This document shows positions 45,076 to 54,295 of a stretch of DNA of 64,000 nucleotides, one piece after another. Both the position numbers and the translations under genes were made by a program. The notes beneath the pieces are model-generated. The model was not told the DNA's origin. It ran no database searches and saw only the letters and a list, made by a program, of their open reading frames with translations. Source of the stretch: JAHECQ01 sp047638695 (GTDB taxonomy: Bacteria; Actinomycetota; Acidimicrobiia; Acidimicrobiales; SZUA-35). Each line of letters begins with the position of its first letter. Within the stretch, counting starts at the first letter, position 1. The stretch covers positions 1 through 64,000 of the forward strand of contig JBLINY010000001.1 of the NCBI GenBank assembly GCA_047638695.1, in the 5' to 3' direction.

Positions 45076-46920
45076 CTAGCCGGTGAAGAGGTAGACAGGG
45101 AGGTCTTGAAGGTCATCGCCGTTGTGATCGGAGAAGCTGGTTCCGTTGCCGACCTGGGCGTGACCGCCGGCGAAGTCGCTGGTGCCGTCGCTGACCCAGT
45201 CATCGTGATTGGCGCGGTACATCGGTCGGAAGGTGGCTGATCCCGCGACGGCGATGACATCGACCGTCAGTGTTTCGCCAGCACCGATGGCGAGGGCTGC
45301 AGGAAGCACAGCCGAGTGCCAGCCGCGGTTGTTGTCGACAAGATTCAGTTCGGCAACGACCTGGCCCGATCGAGCAATCCGGGCTCGGAGTCGGCCACCG
45401 GCGCTGCTGTAAGGACGCACGGCGACTGCCCTCGCCGTGCGGGCCCCGTCGGCGGTGAGAAGCTGCCGGGCCACCGCGCCTGAAGGGGTGACCGTTATGA
45501 CGTTGGAACTCCGGGTACCGACGTAGTCGACACCCTGCCGGGAGCCCCCGGTATAGGTGACCTCGAACAAGGGGTGCCACTCGGCCAGACTGCCTCGTCG
45601 ACCCCAGCCGCCGTTACTGGCTGCGTAGCGTTCATCACCCGTCACGAGCGCGGTGAAGACACCGTTGCCGGTCGAGAACTCGACTTGGGCTGGATCGTCC
45701 TGAGGGCGGTTGATGAGATTGATCGACACCCAGTTCTGGCTGGGGTTGCCATCAGTGTTGCGAAAAACCACGTGATAGGTCTGGCCGGCTGCAACGGTCG
45801 CAGGGGCGTCGAACGCAAGATTGGTCAGCCATTGGCCGGCGCGAGGCCCGTTGCAGGGCTCGGTGATGGAACCGCGGGCCAGAACGCCCGCAGGGGCGCC
45901 GCCAGTATCCGAGCGAAGCTCGACCGTTAGGTCGCCACAATCGCCACTCGAGTAGCCGGATCGGCTGGTGTTCTCGACAATGTAGAACGAACTCGAGGCG
46001 ATCGATCCGCTCTGGCGGGCCTCGAAACGAAACGAAAGCTGCACCCCAGACCGCAGCGGGATGTTGGCGACACCGGCTGAGAACCACGGGTTGCCGAGAT
46101 AGGAAGCATCACGGTTCGAAAAACCGGTAGCCGACTGTTGGCTTGCCGACGGGGGAGTGAAGCCTTGGGGTGCAGCGACGCCGGTAGCGGAGCGATAGAA
46201 CTCGTCAGAGGCGGCCAACACTGCTGCCAGCTCGATCTCGTCCACCGATCGCAGGCGCTCGGCCCAATAGTCGAGGCCCGCAGCGTCGGGGGCTCGGGCC
46301 AGCACATTGTCATAGGCTGCCGTTACCCGTAGTGCTCTGAACTCAGGGCTGTACCAGAGGCCAAGAACGACGTCGACCAGTCGGTCCTCCCCCGATTGCA
46401 GTCTTCCAACCCAAAAGGCCAACCCGTCGGTGTCGGGACTTCGGCCCAGAATGCGTCGATACAGGTCGGAGACGTATGCCTCGTCGGTGCCTCCGGCCCT
46501 CAGGTAGGCCTCATTGGCTCCATAGACCGAGGCAGCGACATGCCGGGTCAGCTGCCCAGACTGCAAACGTTGGATCCAGAAGGTCCGTCCCGCCGGCTCG
46601 ACCGGTCGATCGAGCGCGGCCTGGTAGAGGTCGTCGATGAAGACTCCGAGCCACTCGTCTGAGTTGGCCAAACCTCGAGTGAGTCCCGTGCGGTCGACAC
46701 CGAAGGAGACATCGACGCGCCAGGCACTGAGCTCGGCCGGGTTGGCCGACCGACCGAGAAATAGCTGGTAGGCCGCGTCGGTGAACAGATCGGCCGCTGC
46801 GTCCGGCGCGGCGGTTTGGCGCGTCTCGGGAGCCTGGAGGGTGACCTGGGCGCCAGTGGGAACAGCGATTGCTAGGGCGCTGCAGATGAGGAGGCCCGCC
46901 AGGGCGATATGTCTTCGCAC
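45076..46920 (-). CDS. Secreted DUF4214 multi-repeat protein
   Basis: About 614 residues. A signal peptide (RRHIALAGLLICSALAIAVPTGAQ) is followed by three to four DUF4214 repeats, recognisable by LFLGRSANPAELSAWR, LYRRILGRSPDTDGLAFWVGRLQSG and VLARAPDAAGLDYWAERL. After residue ~250 comes a beta-rich region with two modules (SGVQLSFRFEARQSGSIASSSF...; then a second module near the end). DUF4214 occurs in secreted and S-layer or hemolysin-like proteins; its function is not settled. GTG 46920 best fits the signal peptide; GTG 46983 would add 21 residues. Convergent with the dehydrogenase, 19 bp apart. Confidence 0.75.
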   Translation of the reverse strand: MRRHIALAGLLICSALAIAVPTGAQVTLQAPETRQTAAPDAAADLFTDAAYQLFLGRSANPAELSAWRVDVSFGVDRTGLTRGLANSDEWLGVFIDDLYQAALDRPVEPAGRTFWIQRLQSGQLTRHVAASVYGANEAYLRAGGTDEAYVSDLYRRILGRSPDTDGLAFWVGRLQSGEDRLVDVVLGLWYSPEFRALRVTAAYDNVLARAPDAAGLDYWAERLRSVDEIELAAVLAASDEFYRSATGVAAPQGFTPPSASQQSATGFSNRDASYLGNPWFSAGVANIPLRSGVQLSFRFEARQSGSIASSSFYIVENTSRSGYSSGDCGDLTVELRSDTGGAPAGVLARGSITEPCNGPRAGQWLTNLAFDAPATVAAGQTYHVVFRNTDGNPSQNWVSINLINRPQDDPAQVEFSTGNGVFTALVTGDERYAASNGGWGRRGSLAEWHPLFEVTYTGGSRQGVDYVGTRSSNVITVTPSGAVARQLLTADGARTARAVAVRPYSSAGGRLRARIARSGQVVAELNLVDNNRGWHSAVLPAALAIGAGETLTVDVIAVAGSATFRPMYRANHDDWVSDGTSDFAGGHAQVGNGTSFSDHNGDDLQDLPVYLFTG

Positions 46921-47010
46921 GAACCATGACGGTAGACAACAACGAGGAGGGTGAGGGATCGGCTCGATTTTGGCCGCACTCACTAGCCTCGATCGTCGTG
47001 ACTGTGTTCT

Positions 47011-48495
47011 GTGAGCCCGCAGCCCGGCGGCCGAGTGGTGGCTGACGCGACCGAGGTCGGCGCCATCCCGCTGCACTCGGCGCTCGGCCGCGTTGTCATT
47101 GCCACCACAGTGCTCGGCTCGGCCGTCGCGATGCTGACCGCGACCGTGGTGAATGTCGCGCTGCCAACCTTGGCAACCGACCTGTCGGCCTCCTCGGCCC
47201 AGCAGCAGTGGGTGCTAAACGCCTACACCCTGACGCTGGCGTCGCTCATTTTGGTTGGTGGTTCGCTCGGTGATCGTTACGGCCGCGTGCACGTCTATCG
47301 GATCGGCGTGGTTTTCTTCGGCCTGGCCTCTCTCGCCTGTGCCGTCGCTCCGACGATCGGCTGGCTGATCGCGGCTCGATTGTTGCAAGGCATCGGTGGC
47401 GCGCTTCTAACACCAGGGAGTCTGGCAATTATCGAAGCCACGTTGGCCACCGACGACCGAGCCGCCGGCGTTGGGCGGTGGTCTGGCTTGGGCGGTGTAG
47501 CGAGCGCGTCGGGTCCTCTGCTCGGTGGCCTGTTGATTGACGTAGCCGGGTGGCGATGGATCTTCTTACTGAACCTGCCGCTCGTGGTGCTGGTGTTGTT
47601 CTTCAGTCGCCGCGTCCCCGAGTCGTCGGCGGTGGGTGCGATCGATCGGCGCCTCGATTTGGGTGGAGCTGTTCTGTCGACGGCGTTGCTTGGCTCGTTG
47701 TCGTTTGCGTTCATCGAAGGCGGATCGGGTTTCGGAAGGCTCGTGGGTGTAGCTCTTGCCCTGTCCGTTAGTTCAGCTCTTGCTCTTTGGGCCGTGGAAC
47801 GTTCGCATCCAAACCCCCTGTTTCCGCTGGCCCTGTTGCGTAGCCGACGCTTCGTCGTGGCCAACATCATCACGATCGTTCTCTACGGGGGGATGGCCGT
47901 TGTTTTCTTCCTGTTGTCGGTGAATCTCCAAGTTGTCGGCGGCTACAGCGCACTACAAGCGGGTGCATCACTGCTGCCCGTCACGGTGCTGATGCTGCTC
48001 TTCTCGGCCAGAGGTGGCCGTTTAGCGGGACGGATCGGACCACGGTTGCCCCTCACTATTGGCCCGCTACTCATTGCGGCCGGGATGCTTCTGCTGACCC
48101 GGGTGGGTGCCGAGCCGTCGTGGTTCACCGAGATCCTTCCCGCCGTTCTGGTGTTCGGTGTGGGCCTCACGCTCACCGTTGCACCCGTTACCTCGACCGC
48201 GCTGGGGGCTGTGCCAGACGACCAAGCGGGCACGGCATCCGGTTTCAACAACGCGGCCGCCCGAACGGGCGGGCTTCTCACCGTTGCCGCTATCCCGCCG
48301 CTAGTAGGTCTTTCCGGCTCGGGTCTGTCTGACCCTGCAGTGTTGGGCCCGGCGTTTGCCGACGCAGTCACGATCGGAGCCGTCATGGTGGCAGCGTCCG
48401 GGTTGCTCGCTGCGGTCACACTGGGCAATAAGCCGGAGAAGCTGGGCGGTACGCCGGAAAAGCTGGGCGGCAAGCCGGAGAAACACCGAACCTGA
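47011..48495 (+). CDS. MFS drug exporter (EmrB/QacA type, 14 helices)
   Basis: A 494-residue transporter with motif A GGSLGDRYGRVHVYRIG and motif C GIGGALLTPGSLAIIEATL of the DHA2 family, MLTATVVNVALPTLATDLSAS at the N-terminus, and 14 predicted helices. It likely exports drugs or metabolites using the proton gradient. The soluble C-terminus ends in a repeated Lys/Glu/Pro tail (separate repeat entry). Divergent from the DUF4214 gene; GTG 47011 as start is uncertain. Confidence 0.87.
   Translation: MSPQPGGRVVADATEVGAIPLHSALGRVVIATTVLGSAVAMLTATVVNVALPTLATDLSASSAQQQWVLNAYTLTLASLILVGGSLGDRYGRVHVYRIGVVFFGLASLACAVAPTIGWLIAARLLQGIGGALLTPGSLAIIEATLATDDRAAGVGRWSGLGGVASASGPLLGGLLIDVAGWRWIFLLNLPLVVLVLFFSRRVPESSAVGAIDRRLDLGGAVLSTALLGSLSFAFIEGGSGFGRLVGVALALSVSSALALWAVERSHPNPLFPLALLRSRRFVVANIITIVLYGGMAVVFFLLSVNLQVVGGYSALQAGASLLPVTVLMLLFSARGGRLAGRIGPRLPLTIGPLLIAAGMLLLTRVGAEPSWFTEILPAVLVFGVGLTLTVAPVTSTALGAVPDDQAGTASGFNNAAARTGGLLTVAAIPPLVGLSGSGLSDPAVLGPAFADAVTIGAVMVAASGLLAAVTLGNKPEKLGGTPEKLGGKPEKHRT
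48430..48483 (+). repeat. 21-bp in-frame tandem repeat at the MFS C-terminus
   Basis: Two 21-bp units (48430-48450, 48451-48471) and a 12-bp partial copy encode KPEKLGG-TPEKLGG-KPEK at the very end of the transporter, adding a charged tail. Confidence 0.85.
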
Positions 48496-48531
48496 CCGTG
48501 GCCATTCGGGCGGCGTGTAGGGTCACCGGCC

Positions 48532-49410
48532 ATGGCTACAGACTTGAGATTCGGTTGGCTTTCGCCCGTCATCGGCAATCAGTGGAGTGACCACAAGCCG
48601 ATCGTGGTTTACCAAGAGAAGCACATTCTGCCGACGGTGGCAGATCACTTTGATTCGCTCTGGATCGCCGACCACTTCTATGGCTTCGATGCCAAGACCG
48701 ATCCCTTCATGGAGGGCTGGACCACGCTGACGTGGTTGGCGGCAAAGTTTCCCGACGTGTTGCTGTGTCACCACGTTCTCGGTGTCGGCTACCGACCCCC
48801 GGCCCTGACGGCCAAGATGGCGGCCACTCTTCAGGTGCTGTCTGGCAACCGCTTCATCTTGGGCATCGGAGCTGGCTGGCGAGGCCCGGAGTACGAGTCG
48901 TACGGCTATGAGTTCCCCAAGCCGTCCGTTCGTTTCGCTCAGCTCGATGAAACGCTGCAGATCTGCAAGCTGATGTGGACCGAGGACGAGCCATCATTCT
49001 CGGGCAAACATTTCAGCATCGATGGAGCGTCGGCCCCGCCGCTGCCGGAGGTGGTACCGCCCATTTGCATTGGTGCGTCGGGCGAACAGATCGGACTACC
49101 TCTGGCCGGACGCCATGCCGACATCTGGAACGGGTTTCCGAAGGGTGATGACAATGACTGGCTACGGAAGGTCGGCATCGTGCACGACGCTGCTTCGGCT
49201 GCCGGGCGCGACCCGGCGGACATCGAAATCAGTCAGACCCTCGAAAAGCCGCTGCCCGAGAACGACGCTGACTCGGCTGAGTTGCTCGAGTTTCTCGGTC
49301 GCAAGGTCGAACTGGGCGTGCAGCATTTCGTCATGGACTTCGGCAACCCGCCTACCGACGAGCACATCTTGCGCTTCGTAGAACAGGTGATGCAGCCGTT
49401 GAAGGGCTGA
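48532..49410 (+). CDS. LLM-class F420-dependent oxidoreductase
   Basis: A 292-residue luciferase-like enzyme; RFILGIGAGWRGPEYESYGYEFP and PPICIGASGEQIGLPLAGRHADIWNGFP are the typical F420-branch segments. Length is at the short end of the family. The following Ddn-like gene, convergent with it and directly adjacent, is also F420-linked. Confidence 0.87.
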   Translation: MATDLRFGWLSPVIGNQWSDHKPIVVYQEKHILPTVADHFDSLWIADHFYGFDAKTDPFMEGWTTLTWLAAKFPDVLLCHHVLGVGYRPPALTAKMAATLQVLSGNRFILGIGAGWRGPEYESYGYEFPKPSVRFAQLDETLQICKLMWTEDEPSFSGKHFSIDGASAPPLPEVVPPICIGASGEQIGLPLAGRHADIWNGFPKGDDNDWLRKVGIVHDAASAAGRDPADIEISQTLEKPLPENDADSAELLEFLGRKVELGVQHFVMDFGNPPTDEHILRFVEQVMQPLKG

Positions 49411-49815
49411 TCAGACTCGATTGACGGCGAACACGGGAATCACCCGGTCGCCGGCCTTTTCTTCGTACTCAGCGAACTGAGGCATGAGGCCAGCCTGCTT
49501 GGCATAGAGGTCGTCGCGCTCGGTACCCGTGACCTCGGCAACGGTCGCTGCGAATTTGGCGGTGCCGACCTCGACCTCGATCGATGGGTTGGCCCGCAGG
49601 TTGTAGGCCCAGTCGGGGTTGGTCGTCGCGCCCGCCTTCGAGGCGAAGACGATCATCCGCTCGCCGTCGGGAAGGTAGACCAGTGGGATTTCTTTGAGGT
49701 CGCCACTCTTGGCCCCGATCGTCCCGAGGATGATCATCGGTGCATCACCGAACTGCGCAACCTTGCCGCCGTTCGCTCGGAACTCGGTCATGATTTTCTC
49801 GTTGAAGTCACTCAT
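49411..49815 (-). CDS. Ddn-type deazaflavin (F420)-dependent nitroreductase-family protein
   Basis: A 134-residue split-barrel protein. FRANGGKVAQFGDAPMIILGTIGAKSGDLKEIPLVYLPDGE and NPDWAYNLRANPSIEVEVG are the family signature. These bind F420H2 and reduce quinones or nitro compounds, or serve unknown roles in actinobacteria. Stops directly against the convergent LLM gene (1 bp apart). Confidence 0.88.
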   Translation of the reverse strand: MSDFNEKIMTEFRANGGKVAQFGDAPMIILGTIGAKSGDLKEIPLVYLPDGERMIVFASKAGATTNPDWAYNLRANPSIEVEVGTAKFAATVAEVTGTERDDLYAKQAGLMPQFAEYEEKAGDRVIPVFAVNRV

Positions 49816-49831
49816 GGCTGCAGGCTAGGTC

Positions 49832-50812
49832 TTACGGAGCGAACACGATGGGCGTCCAGACGAGGATGTCCTCGCCCGCTTCGCCCGCGTCGTTCACCGT
49901 TGCGCCGCGAATCTCGAAGCGCAGCAGGCGGCCACGGTCTAGCACCAGTTCATCCACGAGCTGGTGGCGGAACGCAAGCAGATCGCCTTCGAAGGCAGGT
50001 CCAACGTGGTCGCAACCGTCCCAGGCCACAACCGACGCAATGCCGGGCAGCACCCGACTAAGCGATGCCTGGGCCAGGCCCTGGACATGGCCGCCATAGA
50101 CCAGACGTTTGTTGTAGATGCTGGCGGTGCCGTCACGGTGCACGAATGCCTGATTGAACGTGAGACGCGCCAGGCTTGGCGCCAGGTCGACGTGGTCGCG
50201 CATGGCATCGGCTTGTGTCTCGCCTATCGCCCAAGCGGTCTTCGTCAGCGAGCTGAGATCCCAATCGGGAACCAGGTTGGCAACCTCGGCCAGTGGCACA
50301 GGGTCGGATGGTCCGGGGATGTCGGCGCTGTGGCCGGGTGAGCCCCCTCGGCTAGCTACGAGAGCGCACCGCTCGTACCGAACTACCGGTCCGTTGTCGC
50401 CAACTGTTTCGATGCCCAGCCACACTTTGCCGCGGTGCAGATCACCCTTCGGCCTGGAGTCAGCTAGGCCCAGCACCGTCGTAGTGGTGCTGAGGGTCTC
50501 GCCGACCTCCACTGCCCGCAGGATGCGAACCGACCGGTAGTACAGGTTGGCGATGGCGCGGCGGGTGGCGTTGGTGGTCTGGCCGATCGAATACTGCATC
50601 GCCAGCGACGGATAGACCATGCCGGTCTCGCTGCCGCTGACTGTCTTGTACATTGACCGATCGGCCGAAGGCAGATGTTGGTCACCGGTGATCATTCGGT
50701 AGGCGACGTTGTCGGCCTCGGTCACCGTTACCGGTGGCAGCGAGGGAATCGTCATACCTTGCTCGAACTCGTCGTAGTAGGGGCCGTCGTTGTCGGTTCG
50801 GATCTCGCTCAT
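49832..50812 (-). CDS. MaoC-type (double hot-dog) enoyl-CoA hydratase-like protein
   Basis: A 326-residue protein with two hot-dog halves: YYDEFEQGMTIPSLPPVTVTEADNVAYRMITGDQHLP and the later FNQAFVHRDGTASIYNKRLVYGGHVQGLAQASLSRVLP. The second half carries the hydratase-like Asp/His region. Family members hydrate 2-enoyl-CoA. Lies 16 bp upstream of the Ddn gene on the same strand. Confidence 0.75.
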   Translation of the reverse strand: MSEIRTDNDGPYYDEFEQGMTIPSLPPVTVTEADNVAYRMITGDQHLPSADRSMYKTVSGSETGMVYPSLAMQYSIGQTTNATRRAIANLYYRSVRILRAVEVGETLSTTTTVLGLADSRPKGDLHRGKVWLGIETVGDNGPVVRYERCALVASRGGSPGHSADIPGPSDPVPLAEVANLVPDWDLSSLTKTAWAIGETQADAMRDHVDLAPSLARLTFNQAFVHRDGTASIYNKRLVYGGHVQGLAQASLSRVLPGIASVVAWDGCDHVGPAFEGDLLAFRHQLVDELVLDRGRLLRFEIRGATVNDAGEAGEDILVWTPIVFAP

Positions 50813-50888
50813 TGGCTGCGAGTGTACGGGGCCGCGGTGTCAGGCTTGAAGTTCGGCGTGGGGGTCTCTCAGGCGCGATGCTTCAGAT

Positions 50889-52235
50889 ATGACCATCAAC
50901 AAGTTGGCGCAACAGCTGGCGGCCGGAACGATCACGGCTCGTTCGCTAGTAGAGGACAGCCTTGAACGCATCGCCGATCCTGCTGGCGAGGGGAGCCGGG
51001 CCTTCTTGTCGGTGGCCGCCGACCGTGCTCGGGCCACCGCTGAGGGTTTTGATGCCATCCGCAAGGCTGGGGGAATGGTGCCGCCCTTCGCCGGGATTCC
51101 GTTTGCCGTGAAGGACCTTTGTGATGTCGAGGGAGAAGTGAGCTCGGCTGGCTCGACCGTGTTGGCCGATACTCCTGCGGCAATGGTCAACGCTCCGGCG
51201 TTGCAGCGGGTCATCAACGCCGGGTTCATTCCGATCGGTCGAACCAACATGACCGAATTCGCGTACTCCGGGTTGGGGCTCAACTCGCACTTCCCGGAAC
51301 CGGCGGCTCCGTGGGATCGCGCCGCACGACGGATTCCGGGCGGATCGTCGTCGGGGACCGGAGTGGCGGTGGCCGACGGCATGGCGGTCGCCGGGCTGGG
51401 CACCGACACCGGTGGTTCGTGTCGTATCCCCGCCGCGTTCTGCGGCATTGTGGGCTACAAGCCGACAGCTCGGCGAATACCCCTCGACGGCATCGTGCCG
51501 TTGTCGTCGTCGCTCGACTCGGTTGGCCCGCTGGCCGGCTCAGTTGCCGACTGCGCCGTTGTCGATGATCTGTTTGCCGGCGGTGACGGCAGATGGACGA
51601 TTGAGCGTCGCCCTCCGCGACACATCCGGTTGGCCGCGATCACCGATTTCGTGCTCGATGATGTTGATGACACCGTGGCTGCGACCCATACGGCAGCGCT
51701 GAGCCGACTGAGCGCGGCTGGCATCGAGGTCGTGGATGTTCCCTTCCCGGAGCTGAACACTCTCGGGGACATCAACGCCAAGGGTGGGTTGCCGGCGGCT
51801 GAGGCCTACCACTGGCATCGCTCGCTCCTCGCCAGTCGAGGCGATGGCTACGACCAGCGTGTTCGAGTGCGAATCGAGCCCGGCGCCGACATAACCGCAG
51901 CCGACTACCTGGACGTCGTCGCGGCCCGTGCCGCCATGATCGCCGACGCCCGTCGACGGATGGATGGCTTCGACGCCTTTGTGTTGCCGTCGGTTGCGAT
52001 CATTCCGCCGACCATCGACTCCTTCGATGGCAATCCCGATCCCGACTACTACGGCACCGTCAACCGCCTCTGCTTGCGGAATACCGCAGTTGGCAACTTT
52101 CTTGATTCGTGCAGCATCAGCATTCCCTCTTCCTCACCGGGTGAGGCTCCGGTGGGTCTGATGTTGATGGGTGCGCCTATGGATGATCGACGACTGTTTT
52201 CGGTCGCCCAGGCGGTGGAGGCGACGCTCCGGTAA
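50889..52235 (+). CDS. Amidase-signature-family hydrolase
   Basis: A 448-residue amidase: catalytic Lys in GIPFAVKDLCDVEG, the Gly/Ser-rich loop RIPGGSSSGTGVAVADGMAVAGLGTDTGGSCRIPAAFCG with the two catalytic Ser residues. The usual triad Lys-cisSer-Ser is complete. It hydrolyses amides; GatA is longer and sits with gatB/C, so this is a catabolic amidase. Substrate unknown. Confidence 0.9.
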   Translation: MTINKLAQQLAAGTITARSLVEDSLERIADPAGEGSRAFLSVAADRARATAEGFDAIRKAGGMVPPFAGIPFAVKDLCDVEGEVSSAGSTVLADTPAAMVNAPALQRVINAGFIPIGRTNMTEFAYSGLGLNSHFPEPAAPWDRAARRIPGGSSSGTGVAVADGMAVAGLGTDTGGSCRIPAAFCGIVGYKPTARRIPLDGIVPLSSSLDSVGPLAGSVADCAVVDDLFAGGDGRWTIERRPPRHIRLAAITDFVLDDVDDTVAATHTAALSRLSAAGIEVVDVPFPELNTLGDINAKGGLPAAEAYHWHRSLLASRGDGYDQRVRVRIEPGADITAADYLDVVAARAAMIADARRRMDGFDAFVLPSVAIIPPTIDSFDGNPDPDYYGTVNRLCLRNTAVGNFLDSCSISIPSSSPGEAPVGLMLMGAPMDDRRLFSVAQAVEATLR

Positions 52236-52346
52236 CCGCTCGGGGAGGTTGTGTCGTTCGTAGCGAGGTCGACGGATCAGTAAGCTCGTACTACTAATAT
52301 GACTGTCCTACTGTGTCGCCCGGCACAGGACCATCGGAGATTCGGC

Positions 52347-53255
52347 ATGCAACTCTTCCTTCAACGTCTCTTCGATGGCCTCACGTTGGGTGCTATTTAT
52401 GCGGTGGTTGCGGTTGCGTTGGTCTTGATTTTCAAGGCGACGACGCTGATCAACTTCGCTCAGGGTGAGTTGGCCATGTTTGGTGCCTTCATCGCTTACA
52501 TCCTGGCGGTTGAGCAGGGCTTGCCGATCGTGTTGGCGATTGCGTTGGCGATGGTCTTCTCGGCCGCCCTTGGTGCCGCCATCGAGAGGGTGCTCATCCG
52601 GCCCTTTGATCCGACGGATCACTTACCGGTGGTGTTGATCACGCTTGGTGTGTTCTTGATATTGAACGCGGTGGCCGGCGAGATCTGGAATTACCAGCCT
52701 CGAGCCTTCCCGTCGCTGTTCCCGAAGGGTCCGGACGACTACATCAGTGTTGGTGGTGCTCGTCTGTTCTATGACGGGCTCGGTACGTGGGCCATGTTGG
52801 GTGCGATGATGGGCGTGTTGTACGTCATTCTGAACCTCACCAAGACGGGTCTTGCGTTCCGGGCTGTTTCGTCGAACACTGATTCGGCTCGCCTGGTTGG
52901 TATTCGTACCGGTCGGACGCTGATGTTTGGTTGGGCTTTGGCTTGCGCGTTCGGCACGCTGGGTGCTGCGTTGGTTGCTCCTCGGTTGTTCTTGCAGCCG
53001 AACATGATGGCGACGTTGTTGATCTACGCGTTTGCGGCTGCTGCTCTTGGTGGCCTCGATTCACTGCCCGGCGCGGTCATGGGCGGCATTATCGTCGGCA
53101 TGATCCAGTCGCTGCTGGTTGGTTATCTGGGTGACTGGGATCCGTTGGAGTGGTTGCGGAACTTGAGCCTGGCTGTCGCCTTCGTGGTGATCCTGATTGT
53201 GTTGTCGTTCAAGCCATCCGGCATGTTCGGTACATCCCGCGTCGAGCGAGTCTGA
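52347..53255 (+). CDS. LivH-type branched-chain amino-acid ABC permease, orphan
   Basis: A 302-residue permease with about eight helices: LFDGLTLGAIYAVVAVALVLIFKATTLINFAQGELAMFGAF and the EAA-like loop GLAFRAVSSNTDSARLVGIRTGR. LivM, ATPases and binding protein are not adjacent, so it would have to be assembled from distant genes. Its codon choice (many GTT, TTG, GGT) is more T-rich at third positions than its neighbours, suggesting recent acquisition or high expression. ATG 52347 is the family-consistent start; an upstream in-frame ATG at 52299 is weaker. Confidence 0.85.
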   Translation: MQLFLQRLFDGLTLGAIYAVVAVALVLIFKATTLINFAQGELAMFGAFIAYILAVEQGLPIVLAIALAMVFSAALGAAIERVLIRPFDPTDHLPVVLITLGVFLILNAVAGEIWNYQPRAFPSLFPKGPDDYISVGGARLFYDGLGTWAMLGAMMGVLYVILNLTKTGLAFRAVSSNTDSARLVGIRTGRTLMFGWALACAFGTLGAALVAPRLFLQPNMMATLLIYAFAAAALGGLDSLPGAVMGGIIVGMIQSLLVGYLGDWDPLEWLRNLSLAVAFVVILIVLSFKPSGMFGTSRVERV

Positions 53256-53320
53256 CCTTGCCACTGGCGGCCTCCGGCCCTGGCTCGAACCGACCGAAGC
53301 GAACGGGTTATCGTGGTCGG

Positions 53321-53893
53321 ATGCCGCAGGGGGACTCGCGCCATCGGATGCTCAATTCCGCCGCTGAGCTTTTTCAGCGCAACGGATATCACGCAACGTC
53401 GTGGCGACAGATTGTCGACCACGGTGGTGCACCTTGGGGTTCGATCAACTTTCTCTTCCCAAAGGGGAAGACGCAGCTGGGGGTCGAAGCGATTGCGGTC
53501 TCGGCCCACGAAGTCGAACGGCGGGTCCGTCAGGTCTTCTTCGACCCAACCGATGCCACCCGCTGTCTGATTGCGTTTGTTGACCAGGCGGCGGCAATGC
53601 TCGAACAGTCGGAATACGAACGGGGTTGTCCGGTTGCCACCGTTGCCCTTGAGCTTGCGCACGGCACCCCGGCCATCCGCGAAGCCTGTATCGAAGCCTT
53701 CGATTCGTGGCAGGGAACGTTGGTCGAGTTGCTGGCCCCGCAGCTGGGGCAGGAGCGCGCTGCCAATATGGCCCGGCTCTTCCTGAACGTCTACGAGGGT
53801 GCTCTGCTGCAGGCGCGTACGCGGCAGACCACTGAGCCGCTGGCCGATCTTTCAGCCCAGTTGCCGTTGTTGGTGAAAGCGGTTTGCGACTAA
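53321..53893 (+). CDS. TetR-family regulator
   Basis: A 190-residue repressor-type protein. The N-terminal HTH is RHRMLNSAAELFQRNGYHATSWRQIVDHGGAPWGSINFLFPKGK, with the TetR 'GYHATS..IV..GAP.GS.Y.HFP.GK' pattern of the LmrA/YxaF group. Ligand unknown. It follows the LivH gene by 65 bp and may control it or the convergent VOC gene, whose stop is 1 bp from its own. Confidence 0.85.
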   Translation: MPQGDSRHRMLNSAAELFQRNGYHATSWRQIVDHGGAPWGSINFLFPKGKTQLGVEAIAVSAHEVERRVRQVFFDPTDATRCLIAFVDQAAAMLEQSEYERGCPVATVALELAHGTPAIREACIEAFDSWQGTLVELLAPQLGQERAANMARLFLNVYEGALLQARTRQTTEPLADLSAQLPLLVKAVCD

Positions 53894-54295
53894 TCAGCCA
53901 ACTGGCGGTCCGAGTAGATCCCAGCGGTTGCCGGCGATGTCTTTGAACACCACCACTTGGCCATACGACTCGTTGCGAGGCTCGGCGATGAACTCAACGT
54001 TGGCTTCGACCATCTGTTGGTACCGGCTGGCGAAGTCATCGACCCGAAGAAAGAAACCGACGCGGCCGGCCACCTGATTGCCGACCGCCTGCCGTTGCTC
54101 GTTGCCGTCGGCCTTGGCCAGCAGTAAACCCGTTCCCCCACCCGGTGGCCCCACCTCGACCCAGCGTTTGGGCCGGCCGTCGTTGGTGGTCGCTGCCGTG
54201 TCGGTCACAAGCTCGAAGCCGAGTGCAGCTACAAAGAACTCGATTGCCTCGTCGTAGTCTTCGACGACGATCGTCACCAGATGCAGCTGTGTCAT
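53894..54295 (-). CDS. Single-domain VOC (glyoxalase/bleomycin-resistance-like) protein
   Basis: A 133-residue protein: LHLVTIVVEDYDEAIEFFVAALGFELVTDT and GQVVVFKDIAGNRWDLLGPP are the VOC pattern; the final segment carries the acidic metal/ligand position. It probably works as a dimer. Its ATG overlaps the stop of the EamA remnant upstream by 4 nt (ATGA). Confidence 0.85.
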   Translation of the reverse strand: MTQLHLVTIVVEDYDEAIEFFVAALGFELVTDTAATTNDGRPKRWVEVGPPGGGTGLLLAKADGNEQRQAVGNQVAGRVGFFLRVDDFASRYQQMVEANVEFIAEPRNESYGQVVVFKDIAGNRWDLLGPPVG

